From the NCBI GenBank assembly GCA_902470095.1, contig CABRFG010000085.1:1-5242 (forward strand): a stretch of 5,242 nucleotides of DNA. Reading direction: 5' to 3'. Made by a program: the position numbers and the translations under genes. Below, one piece after another: positions 5,096 to 5,242 of the stretch (position 1 is the stretch's first letter; every line of letters begins with the position of its first letter). This DNA is from an uncultured Collinsella sp. (GTDB lineage: Bacteria; Actinomycetota; Coriobacteriia; Coriobacteriales; Coriobacteriaceae). A model generated the notes under the pieces. That model saw nothing but the letters and a program-made list of their open reading frames with translations. It had not been told where the DNA came from and made no database searches.

Positions 5096-5242
5096 GTGCC
5101 GTCGAATAAGGAACATACCGAAGCTACTCCCTCGTCGCTCGCCGTGGCGGCGGGGGAGTATCTCGATTACCTCGCGGTCGAGCGGGGGTTGGCGCGCAAC
5201 ACGATTGCGGCCTATCGTCGTGACCTGACGACGTACTGCGCC
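5096..5242 (+). CDS. xerD: Tyrosine recombinase, probably XerD, N-terminal 49 codons
   Basis: The frame stays open to the window edge. Residues 18-49 (A-A-G-E-Y-L-D-Y-L-A-V-E-R-G-L-A-R-N-T-I-A-A-Y-R-R-D-L) are the typical start of the SAM-like core-binding domain of Xer/integrase recombinases, with the hallmark R-G-L-A-x-N-T-I-x-A-Y-x-R-D-L. XerC/XerD resolve chromosome dimers at dif. The catalytic R-H-R-Y residues lie beyond the window. XerD is preferred over XerC because xerD lies just downstream of pyrG in other actinobacteria such as Mycobacterium tuberculosis. GTG 5096 is chosen because it starts 2 nt after the pyrG stop and no ATG is available in frame. It has no well-spaced ribosome-binding site, which suggests re-initiation after pyrG. 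GTG 5144 is a less likely alternative, since it would leave only two residues before the domain. Confidence 0.85.
   Translation, partial: MPSNKEHTEATPSSLAVAAGEYLDYLAVERGLARNTIAAYRRDLTTYCA

Overview
The window looks like chromosome of a high-GC Gram-positive bacterium, most likely a coriobacterium of the Collinsella/Olsenella kind. This is inferred from the GC-rich but CGC/CGT-preferring housekeeping genes, the pyrG-then-Xer-recombinase order known from actinobacteria, and the protein sequences. No database search was possible, so the genus is a judgement. Two parts differ in character: a mobile-element end with repeats (1 to about 1020) and an ordinary housekeeping segment (about 1130 to the end).

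Left part. The minus strand of 1-667 encodes the N-terminal 222 residues of an IS110-family DEDD transposase, cut by the window edge. Its codon use (many AGG arginines, almost all third positions G or C) differs from the genes to its right. Upstream of it, 668-790 is GC-rich and can fold, and lies where IS110-group elements carry their bridge RNA. Next, 796-1018 holds three degenerate direct repeats and a perfect 10-bp inverted repeat. The insertion-sequence boundary lies somewhere in this non-coding stretch of about 500 nt and cannot be fixed from one copy.

Right part, all on the plus strand. First is a DUF1846/UPF0371 protein of unknown function (1177-2658) with its own -10 box and a strong intrinsic terminator. 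Second is a small winged-helix DNA-binding protein (2915-3253) with a structured leader of about 110 nt and a terminator capped by a GAAA loop. Third is pyrG, CTP synthase (3432-5093), complete and with all catalytic residues checked present. Fourth is the first 49 codons of a tyrosine recombinase, probably XerD, starting 2 nt after the pyrG stop and so probably co-transcribed and translationally coupled.

The most interesting regulatory signal is the pyrG leader. The predicted transcription start falls on a CCCG run whose bases form the 5' arm of a hairpin ending shortly before the ribosome-binding site. This arrangement resembles CTP-sensing start-site switching of enterobacterial pyrC/pyrD. 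The most interesting mobile-element signal is the candidate bridge RNA next to a repeat array that might be its insertion target.
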